DNA of 64,000 nt from Thermohalobaculum sp039816045. Lineage in GTDB: Bacteria; Pseudomonadota; Alphaproteobacteria; Rhodobacterales; Rhodobacteraceae. The position numbers and the translations under genes are program-made. The stretch lies in NCBI GenBank assembly GCA_039816045.1, contig JBCBYB010000006.1, positions 1 through 64,000 of the forward strand, given 5' to 3'. Shown in pieces: positions 8,385 through 17,059 of this stretch; the stretch's first letter is position 1, and each line of letters starts with the position of its first letter. Under the pieces are notes generated by a model. That model was not told the DNA's origin, did not search any database, and worked only from the letters and a program-made list of their open reading frames with translations.

Positions 8385-9143
8385 ATGAGATGGTTTCTCC
8401 TCTCTTTCGCGGTCGTGCTTTGGGCCGGAACGGCGAGTGCCGCCGTGATCAACTTCGAAGCCGGGTTCACTGACAACACCCCCCTGACGCCCACATCCTT
8501 CGCGGCGCAAGGCGTGACATTCTCGACGATCAACGCGGATGAGCCGGAGCTGACGCTGGAGGTCGAGGCCTACGGGTCATCTGATCCGACACCACAAGGG
8601 TTCGTTCGAGACCAGGGCGGCGGGAGAGATGTCGTCGATCCGGGGCTCGAGGAGCGCATCGGCAACTTCTTCCTGCGGACTGGCGGAGACATCGTAGATC
8701 GGGACTTTGCCGGGGAGGAGATCTTCCGCATTGAATACGATATTGCGCCCTTCGGCTTCATCTCCGGCGAGATCTGGGACATCGACGGCAACCGGAGACA
8801 AGGGACGGAACAATGGCGCATCGATGCATTCGATGCAGCGGGAAGCCTTCTCGGCTCGGTGCTGAGCCCGCTCGGCACGACGACGGGCAACAGTTCCCTC
8901 GACGGCGATGTATGGCAGTTCACCTTCACCGACAGCAGCGTCGGCGGTGACATCGCCCTGGTCGAGCGGCTCGACTTCGTTTTCACCGGCAGTAAGACGA
9001 CCGGGATCGGGCTTGCCTTCGACAACTTCGTGACGGGTGTCGCCCCAATGCCCGTGCCGGCGACGCTGCCTCTGCTACTTGCCGCGCTCGGCGGTGCAAG
9101 TCTGTGGGCACGTCGGCGCCGCAGCGTATCGGACGCGGGCTAG
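8385..9143 (+). CDS. Exported protein with VPLPA-CTERM-like sorting signal
   Basis: A 252-residue secreted protein. It begins with a signal peptide ending at an alanine-rich cleavage site (GTASA) and ends with PMPVPATLPLLLAALGG followed by ARRRR, the layout of VPLPA/PEP-CTERM tails that a rhombosortase- or exosortase-type system recognises: motif, hydrophobic helix, basic end. The body is acidic and beta-rich by composition, and I do not recognise a catalytic domain. It is probably an extracellular or surface protein. It ends 4 bases inside the convergent neighbour. Confidence 0.75.
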   Translation: MRWFLLSFAVVLWAGTASAAVINFEAGFTDNTPLTPTSFAAQGVTFSTINADEPELTLEVEAYGSSDPTPQGFVRDQGGGRDVVDPGLEERIGNFFLRTGGDIVDRDFAGEEIFRIEYDIAPFGFISGEIWDIDGNRRQGTEQWRIDAFDAAGSLLGSVLSPLGTTTGNSSLDGDVWQFTFTDSSVGGDIALVERLDFVFTGSKTTGIGLAFDNFVTGVAPMPVPATLPLLLAALGGASLWARRRRSVSDAG

Positions 9144-9985
9144 GCGGGTGCAGCCTCCAACCGCTGCCAGAGCGACTGGGCCGTGTCACGGAGGGCCAGC
9201 GCGTCCGTCCACCGGTTCGAGAGCTCGCGCCCATCGGCGCCGGTCATGGCATATTCCGGCGGGCCGAGTTCGCACAGGAAGACCAGATCGCCGGTGTCGT
9301 TCCGCGCGCGCCAGGAGGCGAAGCCCTCTTCCCAAAGGCTTTCAAACAGCGTGACCCATTTCGCGTGCTGCGGAAAGCTCGGCTGGAGCTGGATCTGCTG
9401 ACGGCTCGCAACCCGGCCCTGGAAGCTGTCGCATCGCGCGATGCAGCGCGAGAGCAGCCCGCGCTCCCAATCCGACAACGGCAGTTTGAACTCACGGTCC
9501 ACGATGTAGTGGGAGAAGTCGCCCGCCAACCGCATCTCCGGAACCGCGTCCAGCAGTTGCAGGGTGGCGAACAGGTCGTTGGTGATGCAGTTGCGGTGGG
9601 TCTCGAACTGAACGGGCATGCCGACGATGTCCCCCAGCTCGATCCAGCGGCGGATGACGGGGATCGCACCCTCGACGGTCAGAGGGAAGACCTGACCCAC
9701 GACGTTGACGTAGGGAGAGCCGAAATCCTTCGCCATCTCCAAGGTCTCGCGCAGCCCCTCCACCGACTTCGGGAAGGCGACGATCAGAGGCGTCAGGCCG
9801 TGACGCTCGAGATGCGGGCGGATCGCATGGGCTGTGGCCACGTCGGAGGCTCCGAGATCAATCGCAAGCCCGTCATACCCGGCTTCGGCCACCATCTCGG
9901 CCACCCGGTCGAGGGGCAAGATCTCGCCCGAGGGATCATGCGGCTGCATGGCCCAGAGCGATTGAAAGATCCGGAGCCGTCTCAC
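9140..9985 (-). CDS. Sugar phosphate isomerase/epimerase-like TIM-barrel protein
   Basis: About 281 residues of an xylose-isomerase-like (AP endonuclease family 2) barrel, with FETHRNCITND and AGDFSHYIVDRE segments that carry likely metal-binding Glu, His and Asp. The substrate cannot be told. The GTG at 9985 is preferred because it overlaps the stop of the GNAT gene (GTGA), although the frame stays open to an ATG at 10054 inside that gene. Confidence 0.75.
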   Translation of the reverse strand: MRRLRIFQSLWAMQPHDPSGEILPLDRVAEMVAEAGYDGLAIDLGASDVATAHAIRPHLERHGLTPLIVAFPKSVEGLRETLEMAKDFGSPYVNVVGQVFPLTVEGAIPVIRRWIELGDIVGMPVQFETHRNCITNDLFATLQLLDAVPEMRLAGDFSHYIVDREFKLPLSDWERGLLSRCIARCDSFQGRVASRQQIQLQPSFPQHAKWVTLFESLWEEGFASWRARNDTGDLVFLCELGPPEYAMTGADGRELSNRWTDALALRDTAQSLWQRLEAAPA

Positions 9986-10458
9986 GTCAGGGCCTTCCGC
10001 ATCGGCCAGCCCGGCATGCCATAGCTTTCGGCTGGCGGGCCGGTCTCTTGCCACCCTTCGGCATGATAGAACGCGCGGGCTGTCGCCGAGCTCTCTAGCC
10101 GCGCCTCGGTGTGGCCCGCAGCGATAAGGATGTCCTCTAGCGCGGCGAGAAGGGATCGCGTGACGCCGCGGCCCCGGTGATCCGGGCTCACATAAGCGAG
10201 CAGGATCTCACCACGCGCAGGCGCCGACGCGCCAACACCTGCGCAAACAGCCCCATCAAACGCGCCGACGGTTACGCACCTTGGATCTGCGATCCAAGTG
10301 GCCAGCGCCTCGGGCGATTTGTTCGCGATCCAAGCGGCGATCAGGCCCGGATCTCCCCGATGATCAGCCGCACAGAGGTCTTTGATCGAGGCGATCACGG
10401 TGCGGCTGGCGGCCTCTGCATCGGCAGGTTGCAGCAGGCGCACCGGAAAGCCGCTCAC
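9982..10458 (-). CDS. GNAT family N-acetyltransferase
   Basis: A 158-residue acetyltransferase of the GNAT fold. The acetyl-CoA binding motif is seen as AYVSPDHRGRGVTRSLLAAL, and the C-terminal part has ARAFYHAEGW. The acceptor is unknown. It starts with GTG overlapping the stop of the desaturase gene and in turn overlaps the TIM-barrel gene, so the three form a translationally coupled unit. Confidence 0.85.
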   Translation of the reverse strand: MSGFPVRLLQPADAEAASRTVIASIKDLCAADHRGDPGLIAAWIANKSPEALATWIADPRCVTVGAFDGAVCAGVGASAPARGEILLAYVSPDHRGRGVTRSLLAALEDILIAAGHTEARLESSATARAFYHAEGWQETGPPAESYGMPGWPMRKALT

Positions 10459-11438
10459 GCCGGTTCGACCCTGCGGGTACCGCCGCCTTCACGCGGGATA
10501 ATCCAGACCTCGTCATAGGGGTAGTCGGCCTCGGACTTCGAGGCGAGCTTGCGCAACACCTCGACCTGGAACTCGATCCAGCCCATGGCATAGGGCTCGG
10601 CACCGCCATGGCGCATCTCGGTGTCGAGCTGTTTCAACTGCCAGAACGGCACCGCCGGGAAGCTGTGATGCGCCGTGTGATAGGGCATCTGCCAGCAGAG
10701 CCAGCGCATCAGCCCGTTGGTGCGGGTCGAGCGGGTGTTGCGCAGGATGTCGTCCTCGTGGCTGAGGCCGAGATGCTCGATGGTGTTCTGCATCTGATGC
10801 ACGAATTTCATCGAGACCATGGGCGCGAGCCAAAGGATCACCGCCGCCCAGGAGCCCGTGGCAATCGAAAGCACCGCGACCACTGCATAGAGCGCGGCGT
10901 GGATCCGGGCCTCGCGGATGACCAACGCATGCTCGTCCGGCCGGACATAGGGCTCGATCACGTTCCCGCGGGAGAGCCTGACGATGCGGGAGATCCGGCT
11001 CCACCAATAGGTCGGTCCCCAGAACCACAGCAGATACGAACGCAGCGTGTAGGGCTCGCGCACCAGCTCGCCGTCCTTCTCCCAGTTCTGAGTGTGCTGG
11101 TGGTGGGCCCAATGCTGGATTTTGTCGAAGTCTCGGGGGTAGATCATCAGGAAGCCGATGACGCGACCGAAGAGCTCGTTCGGCCATTTGGTCTTGAATA
11201 CCGTTGCATGGGAGAGCTCGTGCTGCCCGGCATAGAGGAAGTTCAGCAGAACCCCGTGCACCATAAAGACCGGAAGCGCCCACCAGGTCCCCCAGAGCGT
11301 CCACAGCATGGTGCCGGAGAGCGCAATCGCCCCGAAATGCGAGGCGAGTTGCAGCCCCCCACGGAGATCCGAGCGCTGCATCAGGGCGCGCAGGCGCGAG
11401 GGCGCGATCAGGCGGCGGCGGGAAAAGGTTGCGTCCAT
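10455..11438 (-). CDS. Membrane fatty acid desaturase family protein
   Basis: About 327 residues with several hydrophobic stretches and the three histidine boxes of membrane di-iron desaturases and hydroxylases: HELSH, HWAHHQHT and HTAHHSFP. The substrate could be an acyl lipid or a carotenoid-like molecule. The ATG at 11438 is preceded by GGAGG, so the longer frame from 11504 is not used. A LysR gene is divergent 97 bases away and is a candidate regulator. Confidence 0.85.
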   Translation of the reverse strand: MDATFSRRRLIAPSRLRALMQRSDLRGGLQLASHFGAIALSGTMLWTLWGTWWALPVFMVHGVLLNFLYAGQHELSHATVFKTKWPNELFGRVIGFLMIYPRDFDKIQHWAHHQHTQNWEKDGELVREPYTLRSYLLWFWGPTYWWSRISRIVRLSRGNVIEPYVRPDEHALVIREARIHAALYAVVAVLSIATGSWAAVILWLAPMVSMKFVHQMQNTIEHLGLSHEDDILRNTRSTRTNGLMRWLCWQMPYHTAHHSFPAVPFWQLKQLDTEMRHGGAEPYAMGWIEFQVEVLRKLASKSEADYPYDEVWIIPREGGGTRRVEPA

Positions 11439-11535
11439 CGGGGCCTCCAGCGGTTTTGCGCACTGTAGCAAGAGGAGATTTGCTGGAAAGCGCGGTATTC
11501 TCATGTCAGTGGTGAAGAAATTTCATGAGGGTTCC

Positions 11536-12414
11536 ATGCGGATCGGCGGCAAAAGGCTGCCCCTCGCGCCTCTGCAGGGGTTCGAGGCGGCGGGGCGACA
11601 TCTCAACATGCGGTTGGCCGGTGAAGAACTCGGCGTGACGCAAAGCGCGGTGAGCCACCAGATCCGCGGGTTGGAGGCGTCGCTGCGCGTGACACTTTTC
11701 GACCGGTCGGGGCGAGGACTTGCCCTCACTGAGGATGGTGCCCGGCTTCTCTTGGCGGTGCAGCAAGCGCTCGATGGCCTCGCAGCGACAGCCCTTCAAC
11801 TTGGTGGCGATGCCCTGTCGGGGCGGCTCTCGGTCGCGGCGCCGCCCGCTTTCGGGGCGCAATGGCTGATGCCCCGCCTGCCCGGCTTTCTCGAGCAGTT
11901 TCCGGAACTGTCCCTGAGCGTGGAACCGCTCGTGGCGGGCGTCTTGCCCAAGGTCGACGTCGCCGTCGTCTTCAATGCCGCCCAGTTCCCGGGGATGCGG
12001 GTGGAGACGCTGGTCGCGCTCGAGATGTTCCCCGTTTGCGCACCAAGCCTGGCGCGAGGAGCCCTCCCCTTGTCCCCGGAAGTGCTCCGCGAGCACACGC
12101 TGATCCATGAAGACGGCGGCGAGATCTGGGCCCGCTGGTTTGCCGCCTCCGCCACGGAACAGTTCGCGCCCCGCCGTGAGGTGCGCGTGCCGACCACCCG
12201 CGACGCGTTGGAACTCGCGCGTCTCGGCGCCGGGTTTGCGATCAACGATGCGTTCATGGGCGGGCAGCTTCTCGGCACCGGCGAGCTGATCCGACCCTTT
12301 GCGACCTCGATGGCCTGGGGCAGCTACGCGGTTGTGACGCCCGTGGACCCGTCGCCTCCCGCCGCGGCTTTTGAGCGTTGGCTCCGACGGGAGATCGCGG
12401 CGCCGCCAGTCTAG
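11536..12414 (+). CDS. LysR family transcriptional regulator (GcvA-like)
   Basis: About 292 residues with an N-terminal winged HTH (LAGEELGVTQSAVSHQIRGL) and a type 2 periplasmic-binding effector domain. The arrangement PLQGFEAAGRHLNMRLAGEE resembles GcvA-type regulators. The ATG at 11536 follows GAGGG; an upstream ATG at 11503 lacks a good site. The TAG stop lies in a CTAG that is also the left end of the IS5-type element, so the insertion did not change the last residue. Confidence 0.88.
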   Translation: MRIGGKRLPLAPLQGFEAAGRHLNMRLAGEELGVTQSAVSHQIRGLEASLRVTLFDRSGRGLALTEDGARLLLAVQQALDGLAATALQLGGDALSGRLSVAAPPAFGAQWLMPRLPGFLEQFPELSLSVEPLVAGVLPKVDVAVVFNAAQFPGMRVETLVALEMFPVCAPSLARGALPLSPEVLREHTLIHEDGGEIWARWFAASATEQFAPRREVRVPTTRDALELARLGAGFAINDAFMGGQLLGTGELIRPFATSMAWGSYAVVTPVDPSPPAAAFERWLRREIAAPPV

Positions 12415-12483
12415 GTCATCAACTCATAAAGGGCTACCACTGATGGTCGCGGTGTGATTCAAGCTTCTCGAGGAGAAGCCGCC

Positions 12484-12888
12484 ATGTCGTCACGCCGCCG
12501 GTACGAGTTGACAGACTTCGAATGGTCTAACATCGAGCCGCTCTTGCCCAACAAGCCTCGTGGCGTACCCCGGGTCGATGACCGCAAGGTTCTGAACGGC
12601 ATCTACTGGCGGCTGCGCACCGGCTCGCCATGGGCCGAGATCCCCGAGCGCTACGGGCCTCCCACGACCTGCTACAATCGCTTCGTGCGCTGGCGGAAGC
12701 TCGGCGTCTGGGACCGGATTTTCGACGCGATCACGGCTGCCTATGACGGCGATCTGCAGATGATCGACAGTTCCTCCATCAGGGTTCACCAGCACGCGGC
12801 CAACGGCCGAAAAAGGGGGGCGCGGCCGACGCCGCCGAGGGAGCTGCGCCTGACGCCCGATGCATGGGGCGCTCGCGGGGCGGGCTGA
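12484..12888 (+). CDS. IS5-family transposase, first frame
   Basis: 134 codons giving the N-terminal domain of an IS5-type transposase (YELTDFEWSNIEPLLP, then YWRLRTGSPWAEIPERYG) and the first catalytic Asp in MIDSSSIRVHQHAA. The frame reads on past the conserved region into unrelated sequence. At 12810-12820 a run of five A followed by six G is a plausible -1 slippery site that would join it to the second frame. The ATG follows GAGGAGAAG at 12470-12478. Confidence 0.88.
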   Translation: MSSRRRYELTDFEWSNIEPLLPNKPRGVPRVDDRKVLNGIYWRLRTGSPWAEIPERYGPPTTCYNRFVRWRKLGVWDRIFDAITAAYDGDLQMIDSSSIRVHQHAANGRKRGARPTPPRELRLTPDAWGARGAG

Positions 12889-13292
12889 CCACCAAGATCC
12901 ACGCGATGGTCGATGCCGAGGGCCGCCCGATCACCCTCGCGCTGACGCCCGGCCAGGCGCATGACGGACGCGCCGCCGCGCCGCTGCTCGGGACGATCGG
13001 CGAGGGCGACATCCTGCTTGCCGACCGTGCCTACGATGCCGACTGGCTCCGCGACGCCGTCGCTGCCCGAGGCGGATGCGCGAACATCAAGCCGATGCCG
13101 ACGCGCAGGCGCATCCCGAGCTTCAGCCCGTTCCTCTACCGCTTTCGCAACCTCGCCGAGCGGTTCTTCAACAAAATCAAACACTACCGCGCCGTCGCGA
13201 CCCGCTTCGAGAAGAACGCCGAGAACTACCTCGCCCTCGTCAAACTCGCCGCAACGCAGATCTGGCTTCGCGGTTATGAGTCGGTGACCTAG
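12864..13292 (+). CDS. IS5-family transposase, second frame
   Basis: 142 codons with the C-terminal catalytic part: GRSRGGLTTKIHAMVDAEGR, the second Asp in LLADRAYDAD and the Glu in RNLAERFFNKIKHYR. The frame is open upstream to the slippery run at 12810-12820 and continues the conserved KGG-type linker there, so the working enzyme is probably a -1 frameshift fusion and the ATG at 12864 may not be used. Its TAG stop is supplied by the right-hand CTAG. Confidence 0.88.
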   Translation: MGRSRGGLTTKIHAMVDAEGRPITLALTPGQAHDGRAAAPLLGTIGEGDILLADRAYDADWLRDAVAARGGCANIKPMPTRRRIPSFSPFLYRFRNLAERFFNKIKHYRAVATRFEKNAENYLALVKLAATQIWLRGYESVT

Positions 13293-14428
13293 GGCGCAGC
13301 AGCCGTCAGACGCTCCGGCGAGAGATCGGCGGCCGTGATCCCTGCTGCCCGCTGGTCACTCGGAAGCTCACCCGTCTCGATGAGGCTCGCAACCGTCCGA
13401 GCCAATGCCGGCGCGGTCTGGATGCCATAGCCCCCCTGCCCCGCCAGCCAGAAGAACCCCGCCGCCGCCGGGTCGAAGCCGACGACCGGGGTTTTGTCGG
13501 CAACGAAACTGCGCAGACCCGCCCATTTGTGCGCGATCCGCCGGACCTGCAGGACGGTCGCGGTCTCGATCCGGTCGACCCCGATGGCCACGTCGAGTTC
13601 CTCGGGCTGGGCATCGCAGGGTGGCGAGGGGGTCTCGTCGGCCGGAGAGCCTAGGATAAGGCCGGCCTCCGGCTTGAAATAGAACTGCTCCTCCACATCG
13701 ATCGTCGCCGGCCAGGAAGCAGGGTCCACCCCTTCGGACGGCGCGAAGGTAAAGGCCGTACGTCGCTTCGGCACCAGACCGATGGGCGCAATCTCCGTAA
13801 GCCCGGCGACCGCGTCCGCCCAGGCGCCCGCCGCATTGACCAACACGGGCGCCGCAAACCGCCCGGCGGGTGTCTCGGCGATCCAGAGACCGTTCTTCCG
13901 GGCAAGGGAGCGGATCTCCGCCCGGGTGCTCAGCGTGCCCCCGCGTGCCTTCAACCCGCGCAGGAACCCCTGGTGGAGCGCGTCGACGTCGATGTCCTCC
14001 GCATCCGGTTCGTAGAGCGCCGCGGCCACATAGTCTGGCGCAAGGGCTGGGTTGAGCGCACAGGCTTCGGCGCCACTCAGGTGTTGCGGCGCGGGGGACC
14101 CGGCGGGGGTCTCGGCGAGCACGCGCTCGAGCGCGGCTGTCTGGTCTGCGCGAGCGATCAGCAAGGTGCCCCGCGGTGAGAGCAAGGGATGCGCGGCAAA
14201 CCCGTCCGGCGGGTCCTTGAAAAACGCCCGCCCCGCCGAGGTCAGCCGCCGGATCACGGAATTGCCATAGGTCTCGGTGAAGAGCGCTGCTGAGCGGCCC
14301 GTGGTGTGGTAACCAGGGCGGTCCTCCTGTTCGAGCAGCCGCACGGAGCCAAGCGCCGACAGCGCCCAGGCCGCCGACGCCCCGGCCATGCCTGCTCCCA
14401 CCACCAACACATCGCTCATCTCAGTCAT
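13289..14428 (-). CDS. FAD-dependent amino acid/amine oxidase (DadA/DAO family)
   Basis: A 379-residue DAO-family flavoenzyme: the dinucleotide-binding VVGAGMAGASAAWALS lies at the N-terminus and LAGQGGYGIQTAPALA near the C-terminus. It would oxidise a D-amino acid, sarcosine or similar amine; the nearby betaine-type transporter makes a methylated glycine-like substrate attractive but unproven. The ATG at 14428 follows AAGGAGA; the frame is open further upstream but without such a site. The TAG stop lies in the right-hand CTAG of the IS element. Confidence 0.85.
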   Translation of the reverse strand: MTEMSDVLVVGAGMAGASAAWALSALGSVRLLEQEDRPGYHTTGRSAALFTETYGNSVIRRLTSAGRAFFKDPPDGFAAHPLLSPRGTLLIARADQTAALERVLAETPAGSPAPQHLSGAEACALNPALAPDYVAAALYEPDAEDIDVDALHQGFLRGLKARGGTLSTRAEIRSLARKNGLWIAETPAGRFAAPVLVNAAGAWADAVAGLTEIAPIGLVPKRRTAFTFAPSEGVDPASWPATIDVEEQFYFKPEAGLILGSPADETPSPPCDAQPEELDVAIGVDRIETATVLQVRRIAHKWAGLRSFVADKTPVVGFDPAAAGFFWLAGQGGYGIQTAPALARTVASLIETGELPSDQRAAGITAADLSPERLTAAAP

Positions 14429-14521
14429 CGCGGTCTCCTTACACTGCATCCTCTCGTGGGCAATGGCCGTTTGGCAATCCCTGGCCGGACGGCAAGGCTC
14501 GGAACGATCGACGGAGGCCCG

Positions 14522-15002
14522 ATGCGCAGCTTCTTCCACCCCGACCAGCGCCACCACGACCCCAAGCATGTCCCCGCGGCAGGACTGGCGAAGCCAAACC
14601 CCGAACAACCTGCCCGCGTGGAGGCCTTGCTCGGGGCGCTTGGCCGCCTTGGCGGCACGGTCGAAACACCCGCCGAAGCGGGTCGCGGGGCCGGGCCTTG
14701 GCGCCAATCTCAACCTGCCGATCCCGCGCGGCACGGGGGATCAGGGATTTCTGGAGACCGTGGACAGGGGCCTTGCGCGGATTGGGGCGTTCGGGACCGA
14801 TCTCCTGGTGATCGCGCTCGGGCTCGATGCCTATGAGGGCGACCCCTTCGGCGGGCTCACCTTTATCACGCCGGGGTTCGTTCGGATGGCAACGGCGATT
14901 GTCGGGTTCGAGCTGCCCAGCGTCATCGTTCAGAAGGGCGGCCATCTTTGTCCGGAGCTCGGAGCGAACCTCGCGAGCTTCCTCGGCGCCGACGCGCCCT
15001 AG
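14522..15002 (+). pseudogene. Broken histone deacetylase / acetylpolyamine amidohydrolase gene
   Basis: The first about 50 codons (FFHPDQRHHDPKHV start) match the N-terminus of class II deacetylase-like amidohydrolases. From about 14690 a different frame gives the family's C-terminal part (NLPIPRGTGDQGF, LLVIALGLDAYEGDPFG, ITPGFVRMA). The roughly 180 residues between, with the Zn ligands and catalytic histidines, are missing. An internal deletion with a frameshift explains this best. The TAG stop shares CTAG (14999-15002) with the convergent permease gene. Confidence 0.8.
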
Positions 15003-17059
15003 AGCCCAAGCGCACGCCGGCGCTCGGTCGCGAATGCCTGGACGAGCCGGTCCGCCACCAGCGCAAGCAGCGCCATCGCAGCACCCGCTGCCACGCCGAG
15101 GCCCACATCCGCCTTGCCGAGCGCAATATAGATCGACTGGCCGAGCCCGGTGGTGCCGATCAGGGCAGCGATCACCAGCATGGCAAACGCGTAGAGGATC
15201 GTCTGGTTCAGCCCGAGCAGGATCGACGGCGCCGCATAGGGTGCGCGCACCTCCCAAAGGATCTGCCAACGCGTCGCGCCCGAGGAGACCGCGGCCTCCA
15301 GCAGTTCCGGCGGCGTCTCGGTGAGGCCAAAGCGGGTGTAGCGGATCATCGGAACAACGGCGTAGAGGCAAATGGCCAGCAACGCGGAGAACTCTCCGAT
15401 CTGGAAAAACATCAGCGTCGGGATCAGGAACACAAAGAGCGGGATCGTCTGGAGCGTGTCGCAAACCGGGCGCAGCACCCGCCAGGCCAGCGGGCTGACC
15501 GCCGCAAGCAGCCCGAGCCCGCCGCCCACGATCGCACAGATCAGCACCGCCGCGCCGGAGAGATAGACCGACAGCATCGCGCGGTCCCAGAGCCCGGCGA
15601 GCAGGATCGCCCCGAGCGCCGCGGTCGTGAAGGCCGCGAGAGACCAGCCGCCTGCGCGCCAAGCCACCGCACCGATGCTCACCAGCACGAAGGGCCAGGG
15701 CAAGTCCGCAATCCCGGTGTGCAGCACATAGACCGCCGCCATCACCGCGACCGCCGCAACCACACGCCCACGCCAGGCGAGCCATCCGCCGACCGCAGCG
15801 GCGGCCCCGAGCAGCCCCAGGCTCATCTCCGGCGTCCAGGCAAAGCCCCAGGTGAAGGGCAGAACCGCGTTGTCGAGCCCAATCCGCAGCGGCAACAACC
15901 CGTAGAACATCGCCGTGTTCTTCAACCCGTCGAGCGCCGGACCGTTGGCTTGGGTGAAGGCGGTGAGCGCAGCATCCACCGCCTCGGAGACCGGGCGGAG
16001 CATGCCGAGTTCCGCTGGGGCCGGCAGGACACCCGCCGCCCATAGCAGCCCGCCGAGCGCGATGGCCCCGGCCGCGATCAGCCCGGCCGTCCGGCGCGAT
16101 CCGCGTCCGGCCTGCTCGGGCAAGGCCGCGGACATCCGGTCGATCAGGATTGCGAAGACCACAATCACGAGCCCCGCCAGCAGGCTCTGCCCGAACTGCG
16201 CCTTGCGCATGGTCAGCAGCACTTCCCAGCCGATGTCGTCAAAGCCGCCGATCACGGCCGCAATGATCACCATCGAGAGCGCCGCCATGGTGCATTGGTT
16301 GACGCCCACAAGGATCTGCGGCGTGGCGGCCGGGATCTCCACCAGCAACAGGCGCTGAAGCCGGGTGGTGCCAGCCATGGCCGCGGCCTCTCGGATCTCC
16401 GGCTCGATGCGCTCCAGGCCGAGCAGCACATTGCGCGCCATCGGCGGCGCCGCATAAATCGCCGAGGCGATGAGACCGACCACCGGCCCGAAGCCGAACA
16501 GCACCAGCAGCGGTGTCAGATAGGCGAATGTCGGCACCGTCTGCATCACGTCGAGCACAGTCTCGACAAGCCGTTTGACCGCGGGCACTTCGTAAGCCAG
16601 CACCCCGACCGCCAGCCCAAGGGATAGCGCCAGGGGGACCGATACGGTTACGAGGGCCAGCGTGCTCATCGCCTGAAGCCAGTAGCCCGAGGCAAGGATG
16701 AAGCCGAGCGCCACGATCGCGATCACGGCCATGCGCGGCCCCCCGACCCAGTAAGCGAGCGCCAGGATCACGCCTGCCACCGCGGGCCAGGGCGCGCCGG
16801 TCAGCAGCAGGTTCGCGCCGTCCATGGGAACGCCGAGGGCGGCAGACGCCAGACGCGCAGCGGGTTTCATCCACTCGAGGGCCGCCGAAAGGCCCGTCCC
16901 GATTGCCTCGGTCGCGGGCAGGGTCCAGGCGACCGGCCATTTCGCGACCCACTCCGCCGCCGGGGCGAGAGCTGCTGCCAACAGCCCAACCACCAGCACG
17001 GCAAGCGCCGCTTGCACCGCGGGGCTCGCACCATTGAGCCGGGCCGCAAGTGCCGTCAT
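14999..17059 (-). CDS. ABC transporter permease, two fused ProW-type domains
   Basis: A 686-residue membrane protein with two complete permease halves. Each has its own EAA-type loop: MAGTTRLQRLLLVEIPAATP in the first half and SSGATRWQILWEVRAPYAAP in the second. It is the channel of a glycine-betaine/proline-type importer. The ATG at 17059 overlaps the ATPase stop (ATGA). Most ProW proteins have one such domain, so this is a tandem fusion that could form the channel as a single chain. Confidence 0.88.
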   Translation of the reverse strand: MTALAARLNGASPAVQAALAVLVVGLLAAALAPAAEWVAKWPVAWTLPATEAIGTGLSAALEWMKPAARLASAALGVPMDGANLLLTGAPWPAVAGVILALAYWVGGPRMAVIAIVALGFILASGYWLQAMSTLALVTVSVPLALSLGLAVGVLAYEVPAVKRLVETVLDVMQTVPTFAYLTPLLVLFGFGPVVGLIASAIYAAPPMARNVLLGLERIEPEIREAAAMAGTTRLQRLLLVEIPAATPQILVGVNQCTMAALSMVIIAAVIGGFDDIGWEVLLTMRKAQFGQSLLAGLVIVVFAILIDRMSAALPEQAGRGSRRTAGLIAAGAIALGGLLWAAGVLPAPAELGMLRPVSEAVDAALTAFTQANGPALDGLKNTAMFYGLLPLRIGLDNAVLPFTWGFAWTPEMSLGLLGAAAAVGGWLAWRGRVVAAVAVMAAVYVLHTGIADLPWPFVLVSIGAVAWRAGGWSLAAFTTAALGAILLAGLWDRAMLSVYLSGAAVLICAIVGGGLGLLAAVSPLAWRVLRPVCDTLQTIPLFVFLIPTLMFFQIGEFSALLAICLYAVVPMIRYTRFGLTETPPELLEAAVSSGATRWQILWEVRAPYAAPSILLGLNQTILYAFAMLVIAALIGTTGLGQSIYIALGKADVGLGVAAGAAMALLALVADRLVQAFATERRRALGL

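Larger units (their letters stand above)
12411..13292 (+). mobile_element. IS5-family insertion sequence flanked by CTAG
   Basis: The element has imperfect terminal inverted repeats: after CTAG the left end reads GTCATCAACTCATAA and the right end, on the other strand, GTCACCGACTCATAA. CTAG occurs at both borders (12411-12414 and 13289-13292) and is either a target duplication or part of the ends. Two overlapping reading frames encode a DDE transposase. The element lies exactly between the convergent LysR and FAD-oxidase genes and looks intact and recent. Confidence 0.9.

Noticed and set aside
14439..16043. Minus-strand frame of 534 codons across the permease and deacetylase remnant
   Set aside because: Cysteine/arginine-rich out-of-frame translation of the fused permease gene.
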